A DNA stretch of 64,000 nt from Rhynchopus euleeides (lineage: Eukaryota; Euglenozoa; Diplonemea; Diplonemida; Diplonemidae), in assembly GCA_963210315.1 (NCBI GenBank), contig OY723244.1, forward strand, positions 434,001-498,000. The letters run 5' to 3'. The position numbers were made by a program, and so were the translations under genes. Numbering within the stretch: the first letter of the stretch is position 1; every line of letters starts with the position of its first letter. Positions 1-9,857 of this stretch are shown piece by piece. The notes under the pieces are model-generated. The model was not told the origin of the DNA, did not search any database, and saw only the letters and a list, made by a program, of their open reading frames with translations.

Positions 1-1755
1 CTCCTGCTGCTGATGTGCTGCTGCTGCTGCTGCCATATCAGCCTGCTGCTTCTGGAGGGCTTCCAGCTGCGCAAGCTGCGCCTGCTGCTCTGCGGCCTGC
101 TGTGCCTGCTGCTGCTGGCGCTGCAGCTCCTGCAGCTGCGCCTGCTGCTCAGCGAGGGCTGCGAGCTTGTTCTGCTGCTCCGCCGCTGCCGCAGCCGCTG
201 CTGCCGCCTCCGCCTGCTGCTTCTGCAGCGCCTCCAGCTGCGCCTGCTGCTCTGCGGCCTGCTGCGCCTGCTGCTGCTGGCGCTGCAGCTCCTGCAGCTG
301 TGCCTGCTGCTGCTGCAGCGCCTCCAGCTGCTGCTGCTGCTGCGTCAGGGCAGCAAGCTTCTGCTGCTCCGCCGCCACCGCCGCCGCCGCATCAGCCTGC
401 TGCTGCTGCTCAGCCTGCCGGTGCATACGTGTGTGTTCACAGACAAAACCCGCATCGCATGACGCTTGCACAGCCCCACCCCCACCCCCACCCCATATTT
501 ACACCACGGTATATCATTGTCGACCACACCGAGCAGCTGCCCTTGTGTGACCTCCACTCCCACACACACAGAAACACACAGGCCCTATGCTATGACCCAA
601 CACACTGCCCCGACTGGCGGGCACCACCGCCTCACTTTTTATTCTCTTCTGCACAACACTCTGGGCACACATGCTGCGGCATACCTGCTGGGGCTGCTGC
701 TGCCCCAGGAAGCTCATGAGCGGCTGCTGCTGCTGCTGCTGGGCCTGCTGCTGTTGCTGCTGCATTGCCATCAGCTGCGCCAGCTGCTGCTGCTGCTGCT
801 GCAGCGCCAGCATCTGCTGCATTTCCGCCGCACTCTGCTGCGGCGCCGCCGCCTGCTGCGCAGGCTGCTGCTGTGGGGTGGTCGAGACGAACGAGAAGGA
901 GGAGCCCCGCGAGGGCGGCTGCGGCGCCGCGATCGGCGCCGCCGGCGGGTTTTCGATGAGCTGCAGCGCCTCCGCTGCCAGAGCAGCGCAGTGCTCCGTC
1001 TTCTTCTCCATGCCTGTCTCGCTGCGCGCGTCTTTGATGCGGTGCAACCGCTTCTGATACTTCGCGAATATGGCAGGCGCACACGCATTCGCCTCGCGCA
1101 ACACCTGCACCACTGCCTCCAACACCTTCATGCGAGTGACTATGCTATCCTCCTGGATGCGCTTCGCAAGCGATGCCAGCACAGCCTGCGACGCAGGGGA
1201 GACTGTGACCGCGTCGGCAAAAGCCTTCAGCTCGTTCCCCGGGACGCGCTTCCGGGTGCCCCCCACCAGCTTCTCGACAATCTTCTCGGGCTCCGTCCCT
1301 TCGATGTCGAAGCTCACCGCTGCGCGGCGCATCTCTGCTGCACGCTCCTCGATGGCCTTCTCCTTCAGATGCTTCATCTCCTTCTCCTTCCGCCTGTGGT
1401 CTCGTTGCTGCTGCTCCTGCATCTCCTGCCAAGGGGTCTTGCCCTGCACGATGCGCGACTCTGGTGCTCTCGCATCCTCGCTTGAAAAGCCTTGGTACCG
1501 CCCTGCCCCCAGTGCGAGCTGTGCCTCGCTCACCGGCTGGCCTATACTAGCCAGCACCGACAGCGCAGCGTGCTTGTTAGAGTCTTCAACGCTGTCCTTC
1601 CGTGTGTCAGCCGTAGCCAGGCCGTGCAGCACCTGGGTGTTGCACTTCACAAGCTGGCCGAAGTTTGGCGGTCCCTGCTGCAGCAGCGTCTTCAAGATGG
1701 TGAGGCACTTGCTGACGGAGTAACTGCCGCCAAACTCCATGCGGAGGTTGAGGTA
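1..1755 (-). CDS. ENTH-domain (tepsin/epsin-like) trafficking adaptor with Q/A-rich tail; partial at both ends
   Basis: On the minus strand, sequence from 1755 downward matches the second half of an ENTH/VHS-type helical solenoid: YLNLRME, then CLTILKTLLQQGPPNF and a further helix. A charged K/E coiled coil, a helical middle part and a Q/P-rich tail follow. ENTH proteins bind endosomal or TGN membranes and clathrin/AP adaptors; the closest look is to tepsin (AP-4 accessory protein), by pattern only. A GT-AG intron (684-415) joins in phase 0 to an exon (414-1) of about 138 stop-free codons rich in Q, A, E and L, likely coiled coil, which runs off the window. Sequence just above 1755 is pyrimidine-rich on the minus strand and ends CAG, like a 3' splice site, so the first half of the ENTH domain should lie in an upstream exon that I could not place. 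Family call is fairly sure, subfamily not. Confidence 0.6.
415..684 (-). other. Predicted GT-AG intron of the ENTH gene
   Basis: The minus strand reads CAGCAG|GTATGC at 685/684 and CACCGGCAG|GCTGAG at 415/414. Removing these 270 bases keeps the reading frame (phase 0), and both flanking exons encode Q-rich sequence. Within the interval the exon-1 frame loses its Q-rich character and soon ends. It is the clearest splice unit in the window. Confidence 0.6.
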
Positions 1756-2337
1756 CTGTCGGAAGGGGGCGGGGGGGTGGTGTTGGAGTTGGAGGAGCAC
1801 GAAACTAAGGCACAACACGGGGGCGCATCAGGGTGCCTCAGGGGTCACGCTCAAAGTGGGGAATGGCGCCCATGGGCATCCCCGTTGGGCAGCTGGCGCT
1901 GCACCAAGGCTGGGGCGCGTCAGGGCTCATGAATCGTGATGATTACACCGCGGCAAAGGAATGGACATCCACACCACCATGCACAATCGGCACGCAGCAC
2001 ATTCTTCTGTGCCGTGCGTTTCGTTGGTGAAGACGTGCTGCAGCACGCATGGCCAGCACAACAAAAAACCCCCTCCATCCCTCCCCACGGCGAACCTCAA
2101 AAAGAGAATTCAGGCATTGAAGCCCCTTCTTCGGGCACCACACGCCACTGTCATGATATTGCTTGATTGTTATCGACCCACACGCATACCTTCCAATGGT
2201 CACGGCCAGGCTCAGAAGCTTCGCACGCAGACTCGACCAGCTGCTGCTGCAGGTAGTACGCAACCTGGCCGGGCTGTGGTGGCGTGTGGTGTGGCTTCAG
2301 TCTCACCCCCTGGTGGCGGAAATCAATGGGGGTCTTC
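1756..2337. other. Intergenic or intronic stretch upstream of the ENTH exon
   Basis: No convincing coding sequence. On the minus strand a C-rich tract ending CCGACAG abuts 1755 and looks like a splice acceptor. The missing ENTH exon may lie here or further upstream, but no open frame with ENTH-like helices was recognised. Confidence 0.3.
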
Positions 2338-2428
2338 GCTACGGGGTGATCGTCAGTGCATTTTGGTGCATTTCCTGTTGAATTGGCTGAAAACTGACGA
2401 AGTTTTTGTCGACCGGCGAAGACCCCCA
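2338..2428. repeat. Dispersed repeat, copy 1 (other copy at 12610-12708)
   Basis: The segment starting CTACGGGGTGATCGTCAGTG and ending around GCGAAGACCCC recurs at 12610-12708 with internal differences and small indels. It has no coding potential. The second copy lies in the nested TIR elements, so this is probably a mobile-element fragment. Confidence 0.6.
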
Positions 2429-2784
2429 ATTTGGTGCCCCTGAAAGGGCCGATTTACGTAGTTTTTACGTAGTTCTTACGTAGTTCTTTAGTGGGGAGGA
2501 CCCTCTTTTTTTTTTCACCTATTTTCCCTTTCCCGGGTTCCCCATTTCCAAGCCCCAGCACGACCTGCGCACTGCTGACGCGGCCCAACTGCACCCCGCG
2601 CCCCACTGCCGCACCCCCGTTGTCGCATTTTCTGTCCACAGAGGCCACAAGGATGGAACCACCCTTTGTAGAGGGGGGGGGCCCGGCCCTGTCGTCCTGT
2701 GGCTGCTTTGTGGGGCGAGCGCAGCAGGTTCTCCTTTGCTTCTACGGGCTCTTGCCACAACAGCGTCGCAGCAGTGTGCCTCCG

Positions 2785-3530
2785 AGTCACCGGATCTGTG
2801 CGGCCTCGTAGTGGGGGCATTTTGGAGGTCGAGGTGTCAACCGGTTTCATCTCGAAATGTGGGTCTGGCTCAGGGGCTGGTCCCACCCAGCGGGAGTCAA
2901 AACCCAGCGGGGGTCCCACCCAGTGGGACCCCCTCTTCGGGTGCTCCTAAACCCAGCTCTGTTGAACGTTTGGAATTTGTGCAGCTCGTAGTGGGGCCAT
3001 TTTAGTGGTCGAGGTGCCAAACTTCTCCTATCAAACCTGGGTCTGGTTCAGGGACTGGTCACGGGAGAAGGTGACTGGGTGTCAGCCAGCCCACAGCACA
3101 CCCACACCCCACCCTCCCAGCGGGACTCCACGGGTATTCCAAAACCCCGTTCTGTTGAACGTGTGGAACTTTTGCGGATCGTAGTGGGGTCATTTTGTGG
3201 GTCTAGGAGCCAAACATCGTCCATGGAACGTGACTCTGGTTCAGGGGCTGGTCCTAAGAGAATGTGACTGGGAGGCAGCCACACCCCCACCCACCCATCC
3301 ATCGGGACCCCCTCCACGGGTGTTCCAAACCCCCGTTCTTTTGAACGTTTGGAATTTGTTCAGATCACAGTGGGGTCACTTTGGTGGTGTGCGGGCCAAG
3401 TATCACCCATGAAACACGGGTCTGGTTCAGGGGCTGGTCGTGGGTGAAGGTGGCTGGGAGGCAGTCAGCCCACACCCACCTCCACCCCGTTCTTTGGGAT
3501 ATTTGGGATCTGTGCGGATCGTGCGGACCC
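2785..3530. repeat. Tandem repeat with a period of about 190 bp, four copies
   Basis: Units begin near 2785 (degenerate), 2958, 3148 and 3338 with the motif TGTTGAACGTTTGGAA, followed by CGTAGTGGGG(T/C)CATTTT and TCAGGGGCTGGTC. Spacing is 190 bp between well-conserved copies. A related unit lies in inverted orientation around 54008-54220. The region is non-coding. Confidence 0.65.
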
Positions 3531-3589
3531 GCACGGTGAAAAGTTTCCTGAGTTGGGTCCGCCAAACTTGCAAAAAGGAAAAGCCACAA

Positions 3590-3970
3590 AAAACCCGAAC
3601 ACCCCAAAAAACCTACAAAATCTCACCTACCCTGCAGGGTGTGCAGGTGGCTCCAGCGGCGACAATCTGACCATAACCGGCTCCTTTTGATTTATCGGGG
3701 CTCGCTGGGGTTGGGGGCGCGACGGATGTCATATTTTCCCAAAAAATATTACTCTTCGCACATGAAGCTCTTCCGCCGTATTTCTGCTTGAAAGCCATTC
3801 AGGCCAAACCCCCAAAAACCCCGAAAAACGCCACCCACCCCGTCGGGGGTGCAGGTGGGTTCCGAGTCAGCAATCTGACCAAAACCGGTTTCTTTGGACT
3901 TATTTGGGCACGCTGGGGTTGGGGGTGTGGTGGAACTCATTTTTTCCCGAAAAATTTCACCACTAACCTG
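3590..3970. repeat. Direct repeat of about 210 bp, two diverged copies
   Basis: Both copies contain an A/C-rich AAACCCCAAAAA-like start, GGTGCAGGTGG, CAATCTGACC(A)AAACCGG, a TTTGGACTTAT-like stretch and GCTGGGGTTGGGGG (first copy about 3590-3760, second about 3800-3965). No gene seen. Confidence 0.5.
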
Positions 3971-4187
3971 TGAAGGGGAAATCCCATTTTCAAAAAAAAA
4001 GAAGGTCCACCCCCGATTTACGTAGTTCTTACGTAGTTGCGATTTCGTTTTCAGGGGCACCACAATTGCTGTTTTTTTTAATGCGCATCCACATCCACCA
4101 CCCATCGGTGGTGATGTGTGATGCTGTGCGGGAAGGGCACCGCTGAACGCACACCTTCCTGCCACCGGCATTGTTATTTTTCGTTTC

Positions 4188-4296
4188 GGGGGCCCTCGCT
4201 ACCAGTCACTGCTCGTCACAGCTCGTCAGCCAGTGAGGGGAAGTGGGCCGTGGCTCACTTTTTCTCACTCAGTCACACTTGGTAGCGAAGGCCCCC
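4188..4296. mobile_element. 109-bp MITE, copy 1 (3-bp TSD TTC)
   Basis: Ends form an inverted repeat: GGGGGCCCTCGCTACCA at the left and TGGTAGCGAAGGCCCCC at the right. The element is flanked by TTC at 4185-4187 and 4297-4299. A copy of identical length lies at 42557-42665 flanked by TAA. It has no coding capacity. A 3-bp TSD with G-rich TIRs fits PIF/Harbinger-like or CACTA-like MITEs; the superfamily is not certain. Confidence 0.75.
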
Positions 4297-4534
4297 TTCG
4301 TTATATTTTTATTTGCACAAAAAAAATACACGCTGCTGCACTCTCTCTCTCTCTCTTTCCCTCTCTCCCTCGACCACCCCTTCTCCACCACTCTGCGCCT
4401 CTCAGTGGATGATCATTCGAACGAAGATCAAGTGCCGACACACCCACACCCACACCCATACCCATACCCCCCCCCCCCCACGCCGCCCACAAGCTGCCAG
4501 CGTCACGAAAGAAGGCGCACTCCATACCGTGTCA
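4297..4534. repeat. Simple-sequence tracts (CT)n, (CCCACA)n and poly-C
   Basis: 4340-4375 is a CTCTCT tract, and 4437-4480 consists of CACACCCACACC and CCATACC units running into a C10 tract. On the minus strand it is GT/G-rich and would be intronic if the weak gene model at 4535-5215 is right. Confidence 0.6.
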
Positions 4535-5215
4535 GGTGTTGCATTCTTGATGGCATTGTTGATCGGGTTCAGCGAGTCAGCCGTCGCATCGCGCACACTG
4601 GCGCCGAACGTTTTGATCACATCCATCGTCAAGCCGGGGGGCCCTCGCAGGACAGCCCCAGTGCACTCTCCTCCCCCACCCCCCGCCCACCCCCGAACTA
4701 CCACCACCACTGCACCCTCCACACCAGGTGCACTACCGCTTGACAAAGCCAAGCGCGCTCGTTCCCTTGGCCTTCAGCCCAGTGTGCTGGCCGCCGGTGA
4801 CGACCAGTGGTCCCGGCCTGTTCTTCCCCGTGCCGTGCACGGAGACAGGCCGGTGTCCTGCATGGGGTGGGGTTTGATTGTCGAGAGAGAGAAAGCAAAT
4901 GCAAGCCTCCCAGCACCTTCCCCCGCAGAGAGGAGTGCTCTGTGGTAGGCACTTGGCGTGTGGTGTGGTGAGGGTCACGGCAGCGCAACGGGTCACAAGA
5001 TTGGGAGGGGGGGGGGGGCGGGGGTGTTGAAACCAGTTTTCAAGGCGGTGCCTTTCTAGCGCGACCCTTCTCGACAGAAGCACATCCCCTAACGTCCGAC
5101 ACTTCGTGAGGATTCCCTACGTGGCCCCAGTTCCGTTCGTATTCACGTGCTCCCTCCACTGGCCGAACTCCTTCAGCGTGAACCAGCTTCTTTGGAACTC
5201 GGGGTGATCAAGTCC
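4535..5215 (-). CDS. Possible multi-exon gene of unknown function (exons only)
   Basis: Three separated minus-strand stretches look protein-like rather than random: about 5215-5118 (translation contains DHPEFQRSWFTLKEFGQW), about 4870-4742 (GKNRPGPLVVTGGQHTGL and LGFVKR) and about 4640-4535 (MDVIKTFGASVRDATADSLN). The first is preceded by a long pyrimidine tract ending CTCAG and followed by GTAGGG. The others also have GT/AG-like edges, but I could not phase all junctions. Family not recognised. It lies just downstream of, and on the same strand as, the BMT5-like gene. The exon set is tentative and may be incomplete. Confidence 0.25.
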
Positions 5216-5854
5216 TGAGCGGAGCCACGCAGGGGGGTAAAAAGGAAAAAGAAGACACGGAGCGACGCACAACAACTCGAGAATATGAATGTGAGAGAGA
5301 GAGTGTGTGTGCGAGGAGGTGGGGAGGTGAAGGCAGGGCAAGTTCTCCCAACAACCCCTTCTTGCAATTGCGTGTCACGAGAAAAGATTGAATGAAAGCA
5401 AGAAGCGGGTGCACCGCGCACGCCTCCGCCTGCAAGGCGTGATGTGTCTCTTCAGTGCGGGCACCTCCCCCCTCGATACGATCCAGACGTGACGTTTTTG
5501 TGATTCGATTTTCCCTCGTTCATGACACGACGCCACAACAAAAACGCCCCGAAGACTGAGCCGCCGGGCACAGGCGATGTGCCCTGACCGCTGGCAAAAG
5601 CAAACGACACGCCTGCCGCCTGCTCCTTCGGAACCCTTTTTAAAAACTTGGGCCCTTCCGTTTCGACCCACCGTGGGGGCGGGGGGGAGGTGAGGCCATG
5701 CCCCGGCACGGTTGCAGGACAGCAAACGGAAGGGGTAAGCGGTTCGCGGAACACAAAATGTCCCAGAACAACGCTTCGAGAAACCTGTGCTGCCAACAGC
5801 TGAAGAAAACACAGGGAGGAACTGAATAACTCAGAGGAGCAAACGAAGCAACAA
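5216..5854. other. Intergenic region, possible upstream exon sequence
   Basis: On the minus strand around 5690-5560 one frame reads KFLKRVPKEQAAGVSFAFAS, which could be an upstream exon of the weak model below it. Otherwise nothing was recognised. There is a (GA)n/(GT)n tract near 5290-5315. Confidence 0.2.
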
Positions 5855-6877
5855 TCACAACAGGTATTTCTTTTCGAACAACCGCAAGAAGCGCTTCCAG
5901 CAGTCGGACGAGTAGCCCCCAGAGTAGCGCCAGTAGAGGTCTGCTGCCTCCTCGATCTCAAAACGGCTGTGCCGACGACGCGGGTCCAGCCCCGGACAGC
6001 CTTGCCCAAGGAACTCGTCGAAAACATACGCGTCGTCTTCGCCGTATTGCGCTGCGATGTCGTCAGCACAGGCTTGGACGTCGCAGAAGTTTTCGTAAGA
6101 GAAGTCCTCCGCGTATTCCTCGCAGAAGTCGTCCCGCTGGACCTCGAGCTCCTCGCTCGTCGCGTACGACACAGAGGCTGCCTCTGAAGCCTCGCCAGGC
6201 GGCACAGGCTCGATGGGCAACGTTTCCACGCGGTTGATGGCGTACGCTCCGTTGACGACCGAGTAGTCAACACGGGCAGGTGGGCCTTTCGAAAACGCGT
6301 ACTCATAAACACGGCCTGTGCTGCTGTTCCCGAACGCCAACCCAGATGTCCGCTTTGCCGTGTAGCGGTACCGCCGCTGCAGGCTGTTGTTCACGTTCTG
6401 CAGCCAGAAGCCGTGCCGCGTTGCGTTCGCAGGCAGCGCGATCGCCTTCTGCGCTTCCTCCTGCTTCCCATGGCAACTGACGTGCAGCGTCCCCTCAGGC
6501 GCCAGGTGTGCTACGCACCACGCGAAGACCCGCCCGACCACGTCGGGGATCGGCTGCTTTTCGTCGCCGCACGGGCAGTTGAACTGCACGCGCTCGAAGC
6601 CCGCCCCCGCCCCCAGCAACGGCAGCTTTCCTGCGTCGAGGTTGCCGACGCAGACGCCGAGGTCACGGAGCTTGTTGATGTTCTTGCGCACCACCGGGTC
6701 GCACGTGCGGCACGTCTTGTCGGTGGCGATCAACTTGGCGCACAGCCAAGGGTGCCGCTCCGCGAAGCTTGCGGCAAACTCGAAGTCGCCTTCCCCCAAG
6801 AGGAGGTGCGTGCGCCCGCGAAGCTCGGCCGCGCCGAGGCCACGCAGCGGCGGCACCACATCCGCTGTCCCCGACAT
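5855..6877 (-). CDS. BMT5-like (DUF2431) Rossmann-fold rRNA methyltransferase
   Basis: Single-exon ORF of 340 residues from ATG at 6877. Residues about 20-170 match the BMT5-like domain: LLLGEGDFEFAASFA (SAM-binding glycine loop), an acidic position in IATDKT, a helix with NINKLRDLGV, NLDAGKL, then FERVQFNCPCGDEK at the position of the family's F-N-x-P motif, and TLHVSCHG. Yeast Bmt5 methylates a uridine (m3U) of 25S rRNA in the nucleolus. The expected (Y/F)xxY(x)HxR-like end appears as LQRRYRYTAKR. The C-terminal 130 residues are acidic, aromatic-rich and unlike other members I know. GxGDF and the F-N-x-P element are intact, so it is probably active, but the substrate is inferred. Confidence 0.75.
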   Translation of the reverse strand: MSGTADVVPPLRGLGAAELRGRTHLLLGEGDFEFAASFAERHPWLCAKLIATDKTCRTCDPVVRKNINKLRDLGVCVGNLDAGKLPLLGAGAGFERVQFNCPCGDEKQPIPDVVGRVFAWCVAHLAPEGTLHVSCHGKQEEAQKAIALPANATRHGFWLQNVNNSLQRRYRYTAKRTSGLAFGNSSTGRVYEYAFSKGPPARVDYSVVNGAYAINRVETLPIEPVPPGEASEAASVSYATSEELEVQRDDFCEEYAEDFSYENFCDVQACADDIAAQYGEDDAYVFDEFLGQGCPGLDPRRRHSRFEIEEAADLYWRYSGGYSSDCWKRFLRLFEKKYLL

Positions 6878-7264
6878 TTTTGGAGGAGGTTTTTTTTGTT
6901 TGTGTTTTTTTGCGCCAGTGAGCCACTCTTCTACTTTCGTGTTTGTCAACGTTTTTTGCTTTCGCCTCGGCAAAGACAGGGGGGCAGAGGGCGAAGACAA
7001 GAGAACAAAGATTGCGAGAAGAAGGAAGTCTCCTGGTGACCTGAAGTGGTGTGTGTGGGCGCACAAAAAGCACATCACTTCGCCTGACAACAGCAAAAAA
7101 CTCTTGTGCGGGGTTTACGTGCGGGGGAGGCCGAGACCGGGGAAAACCAAAACTCCTGATGAAGGATGTGCCGGTCGGTGTTCCCCTTCCGACCTTCTCG
7201 GCAAGTGGCCGAATGTAATACTCAGCAGTGCCACAGCGAAAACAGCACAAGCCCTTGGTGTCAA
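6878..7264. other. Intergenic, upstream of the BMT5-like gene
   Basis: T-rich immediately upstream of the BMT5-like start on the plus strand (A-rich leader in the mRNA sense). No further gene recognised. Confidence 0.3.
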
Positions 7265-7600
7265 GTAACATGTTAAAGGAAACGCCTTGCTGTGACCCTC
7301 CAGCACTGTGGCGCTCGGTGTGCCCTTCAAGTCCCACACACGCACATTGCCTGATGAGTCTCCGGACACCAGACGTACGCAGTGTGTCCACGCTGCACCC
7401 CACACCGCGGTGTTGTGGTGCAGGATGCACACCTCGACGCGCTCTGTGGGGGAGTGCCCGGCTCCGCTGCGGGGGGCGTCACGCACCTCCCGTTCTTCCC
7501 GCCCCTCGCAGACTTGGTGCCGGGAGGAGGCTGTGTGGGAGGTGGTGTGTCTGTGCCTTTGGGGTGGGGATGGGTGGCAAAGGCAGCGTGACCCAAAGTG
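7265..7600 (-). pseudogene. Chimeric fragment: basic-ORF 5' end joined to a WD40 blade
   Basis: From 7600 to about 7434 the minus strand is a damaged copy of the basic short ORF found at 9320-9616 (ARGGKNGRCVTPPAAEPG survives). It then switches abruptly at about 7433 to one WD40 blade (VCILHHNTAVWGAAWTHC ... RVWDLKGTPSATVLEGH) that stops matching at about 7285. The junction removes the rest of both genes. Looks like the product of unequal recombination or array end decay. Confidence 0.6.
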
Positions 7601-8013
7601 GCCCACCCAGACGCGAGGTGGTGGAAGGCAACGATGCACGGCCGCTACTGTGCAACAACCAGGTGGGCGACGACCTGAAGGATGGGGGAGGGGCGAGGGC
7701 GAGGGGTGCGGTGGCAGCAACCCTCCGGCTGACACATGCTTCGATGCTGATGAGGTTCGTTTGCCCGGCAGTCTTGGCGCTGATGCTGTGTGTGCATGCC
7801 TTGTCTGGGAATATACACACACACTGAACGTGCAAGAGGGGAGGGGGTGTTGCCGCCTTCATGCATTTGCCCCCTTCGCATCTCAGATGCAAACGCACAG
7901 CTGCCTCCAAACAGAGCAGGAGTCAGGGCAAGACCCTCCTGCGAACGTGCTGCACAATGGCACTTCACAGGGATAAACACGAGGCAGGGAAACAGGGGAC
8001 CAATCAGCAGCAC
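7601..8013. repeat. 3' flanking module of WD40 copy W1
   Basis: Contains the array's recurrent downstream module: CATCTCAGATGCAAACGCAC, then CTGCCTCCAAACAG(A/T)GCA and (with variation) CAGAGAGTGCTGTGC. Versions follow W1 (about 7855-7960), W2 (15860-15960), W3 (18350-18440), W4 (26200-26320), W5 (27740-27850), W6 (44110-44200), W7 (46230-46330) and W10 (52120-52260). Each WD40 gene was therefore duplicated together with its 3' flank. Confidence 0.6.
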
Positions 8014-9164
8014 TCAGGGTAAAACGGAAGACACTGCACACACAGAGACTGAAGTTTTGTTGTTCGTTGGTGTGAAGAGCCACCTCCCGCAGGGGCTGAG
8101 TGCAACACCATCACCCTTCGTGTCCACCTTCCCCAGACACTCACCTGTGCTGAGGCGGTACAGTGCGGTGGTGATCCAGCATGTCACTACAACAACATCA
8201 CCTGGCTGTGACACAGCAAGTGAATTGGGATAGTTGTCCAGTTGCACAGTACGCAGGCAGCTGAGGGAGGTTGTGCACCACACCTTGAGTGACTTGTCGT
8301 CAGAGCACGACACCAGGTGCTGCTCGTCCTGAGTCAGGGCGATGCGATTGACGCTGGCAGTGTGCTCCCTCAGGGTGTGTGTGTGTGTGTGAGGGTGCTG
8401 ATGTCCCACACACGGATGGTCTTGTCCCATGACCCGCTGAAGATCCTCGTGCCCGACACAGCAATGCTGACAACAGCATCGCTGTGACCCTCCAGCACTG
8501 TGGCGCTCGGTGTGCCCTTCAAGTCCCACACACGCACTTTGCCTTTGTTGTCTCCAGACACGAGACGTTCGCAGCGTGTCCACGCTGCACTCCACACGCT
8601 GGTGTCGTCGTGGTGCAGGAAGCACACCTCCTCCCAGTTTGATGTCAGCCACACGCAGATGGTCCCGTCACGAGTGCACGTTGCCAACCACGTCCCACAG
8701 ACTGAGAAGGTAGTGCAACTAACATGATTCTCGCCGCGTGTTAAGTCCGCCACCACATCAGCGGTGATGGTGTCAAACACAGTGATGTGTCCGTTGTAGT
8801 AACCCACAGCACACAGCGTCCCACACCTCGACAGTGTGATACGGGATACCTTCTCGCCATGCGTCGATGAGTAGACTGCGGGAGCCTTGATGTTGGGCCA
8901 GCGTGGGACGAGCTTGACAGCACCCCCGTCCTCCAGACCCGTGTCGGCAACACGCTGTGCATCGTCCAGCTCCTCCTCACACCCTTCGATGTGTGCTGCC
9001 ACGTTCTCAGCCTCACGGGCTGCGTTGTTGATAGAACCCGGGAACATCTCGTTGAGCGCATCCGCCTTCAGCCCGACCACGGTCCCGTCTTCCGGAACAC
9101 CGACGACACAGCTGTCACCGGTCCCCGTGTGACGCACAGTCACATCCACGGTGGGGCCGTCCAT
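8014..9164 (-). pseudogene. WD40 copy W1: ubiquitin-like + seven-bladed propeller, frameshifted in a (CA)n tract
   Basis: ATG at 9164 (MDGPTVDVTVRH). Residues about 5-88 form a ubiquitin-like beta-grasp (MDVTVRH strand, a TGTGDS turn, the ELDDAQRVADTGLEDGGAVK end). Seven WD blades follow with repeated (I/V)RVWD endings. At 8375-8391 the coding dinucleotide run has eight GT units where W2 and W3 have seven, shifting the frame by 2 nt; the rest (blades 5-7 to 8014) continues in another frame. This is either a broken gene or a length-variable one. Upstream sequence reads CCCACCACAG|GGATGG, which could be a splice acceptor. WD40 propellers are protein-interaction platforms; the function here is unknown. 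Its near twin is W5. Confidence 0.75.
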
Positions 9165-9319
9165 CCCTGTGGTGGGGGTCGTTGGGAGGTGGTGAGGTGT
9201 GTTCGAGATGTTTGTCGGGTCGCAAGCTTGCACACAACATCACAGTTCCCACAGTTGGGTGCGGAAGAACTATCAGAAGGCAACCTCTACTTCGCAGCCA
9301 CAACAGTAACGATGAAACT

Positions 9320-9616
9320 CTAATTGCACGCTTCCACACACGAAACCTGTTCCTTGCATGGTGCTGCCATACTCTTGCTGCTGGGTTCGACACCTGCGGG
9401 CTCTGTGGGGTTGGTGGCGAGCACCTTCTCCACGACTGGGCCCCCCTCCGCCGCGATGCCCCCCTCCAGGGACCCACCCACAGCACCCGGGGTCGCAGCT
9501 GATTGCACCGGGCAGGCCGTGACGCGACGCCGCTTCGACGCGCTCTGTGGTGGAGTGCCCGGCTCCGCTGCAGGGGGCGTCACGCACCTCCCCTTCTTCG
9601 GGCCGCTCCCAGGCAT
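9320..9616 (-). CDS. Short basic ORF, copy P1 (conserved hypothetical)
   Basis: 98 codons from ATG at 9616: a basic start (MPGSGPKKGRC), then TPPAAEPGTPPQSASKRRRV with a possible nuclear localisation signal, and a low-complexity G/A/E/P tail. The same ORF recurs at 43331-43627 and 51223-51579 in the same position, upstream of a WD40 gene, with conserved start and N-terminus. Family not recognised. It may be a first exon or a degraded gene, since the C-terminus varies between copies. Confidence 0.4.
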   Translation of the reverse strand: MPGSGPKKGRCVTPPAAEPGTPPQSASKRRRVTACPVQSAATPGAVGGSLEGGIAAEGGPVVEKVLATNPTEPAGVEPSSKSMAAPCKEQVSCVEACN

Positions 9617-9857
9617 GGTGTCGAGGGGAGGCTGTGGGAAGCGGGTCGTGTGGTGCGCCCCACACGCCCTGCTGCGGTGGTGGCGGTGTTCGGCAAGGCA
9701 TCACGACCCCTCCTCCACACCCCACACCCGCCTCCTTTGTGAGACACGCACTGGCCTCCCCCCCTCCGTGACTCGTTCGCCCCCCTTCCGACGATGCAAG
9801 AAAACTGTTGCTGCAAGTCGTAGAAAAACAAGCACACACAGGGAAGTCGCCATCTCT

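Larger units (their letters stand above)
2430..4066. repeat. Region bounded by inverted TGGTGCCCCTGAAA-like ends with ACGTAGTT subrepeats
   Basis: GGTGCCCCTGAAA near 2432 is followed by three ACGTAGT(T)-type units (2457-2488). Near 4018-4060 the order is reversed: ACGTAGTTCTTACGTAGTT, then TCAGGGGCACCAC. The inverted ends with subterminal repeats suggest a non-autonomous TIR element of about 1.6 kb. Its interior is tandem repeats without a gene. No target duplication could be assigned. Confidence 0.35.

Noticed and set aside
15-719. Long plus-strand open frames rich in Leu, Ala or Cys over the CTG-rich start
   Set aside because: They are translations of the CAG/CTG repeat in the wrong frames. 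The minus strand explains both halves as exons of one gene.
2785-3530. CRISPR-like array
   Set aside because: Period of 190 bp with diverged units and no short conserved repeats or unique spacers, in a eukaryotic genome.
9375-9400. tRNA T-arm-like GGGTTCGACACC
   Set aside because: No cloverleaf, acceptor or anticodon stem could be formed around it. The same sequence is inside the P ORF family.
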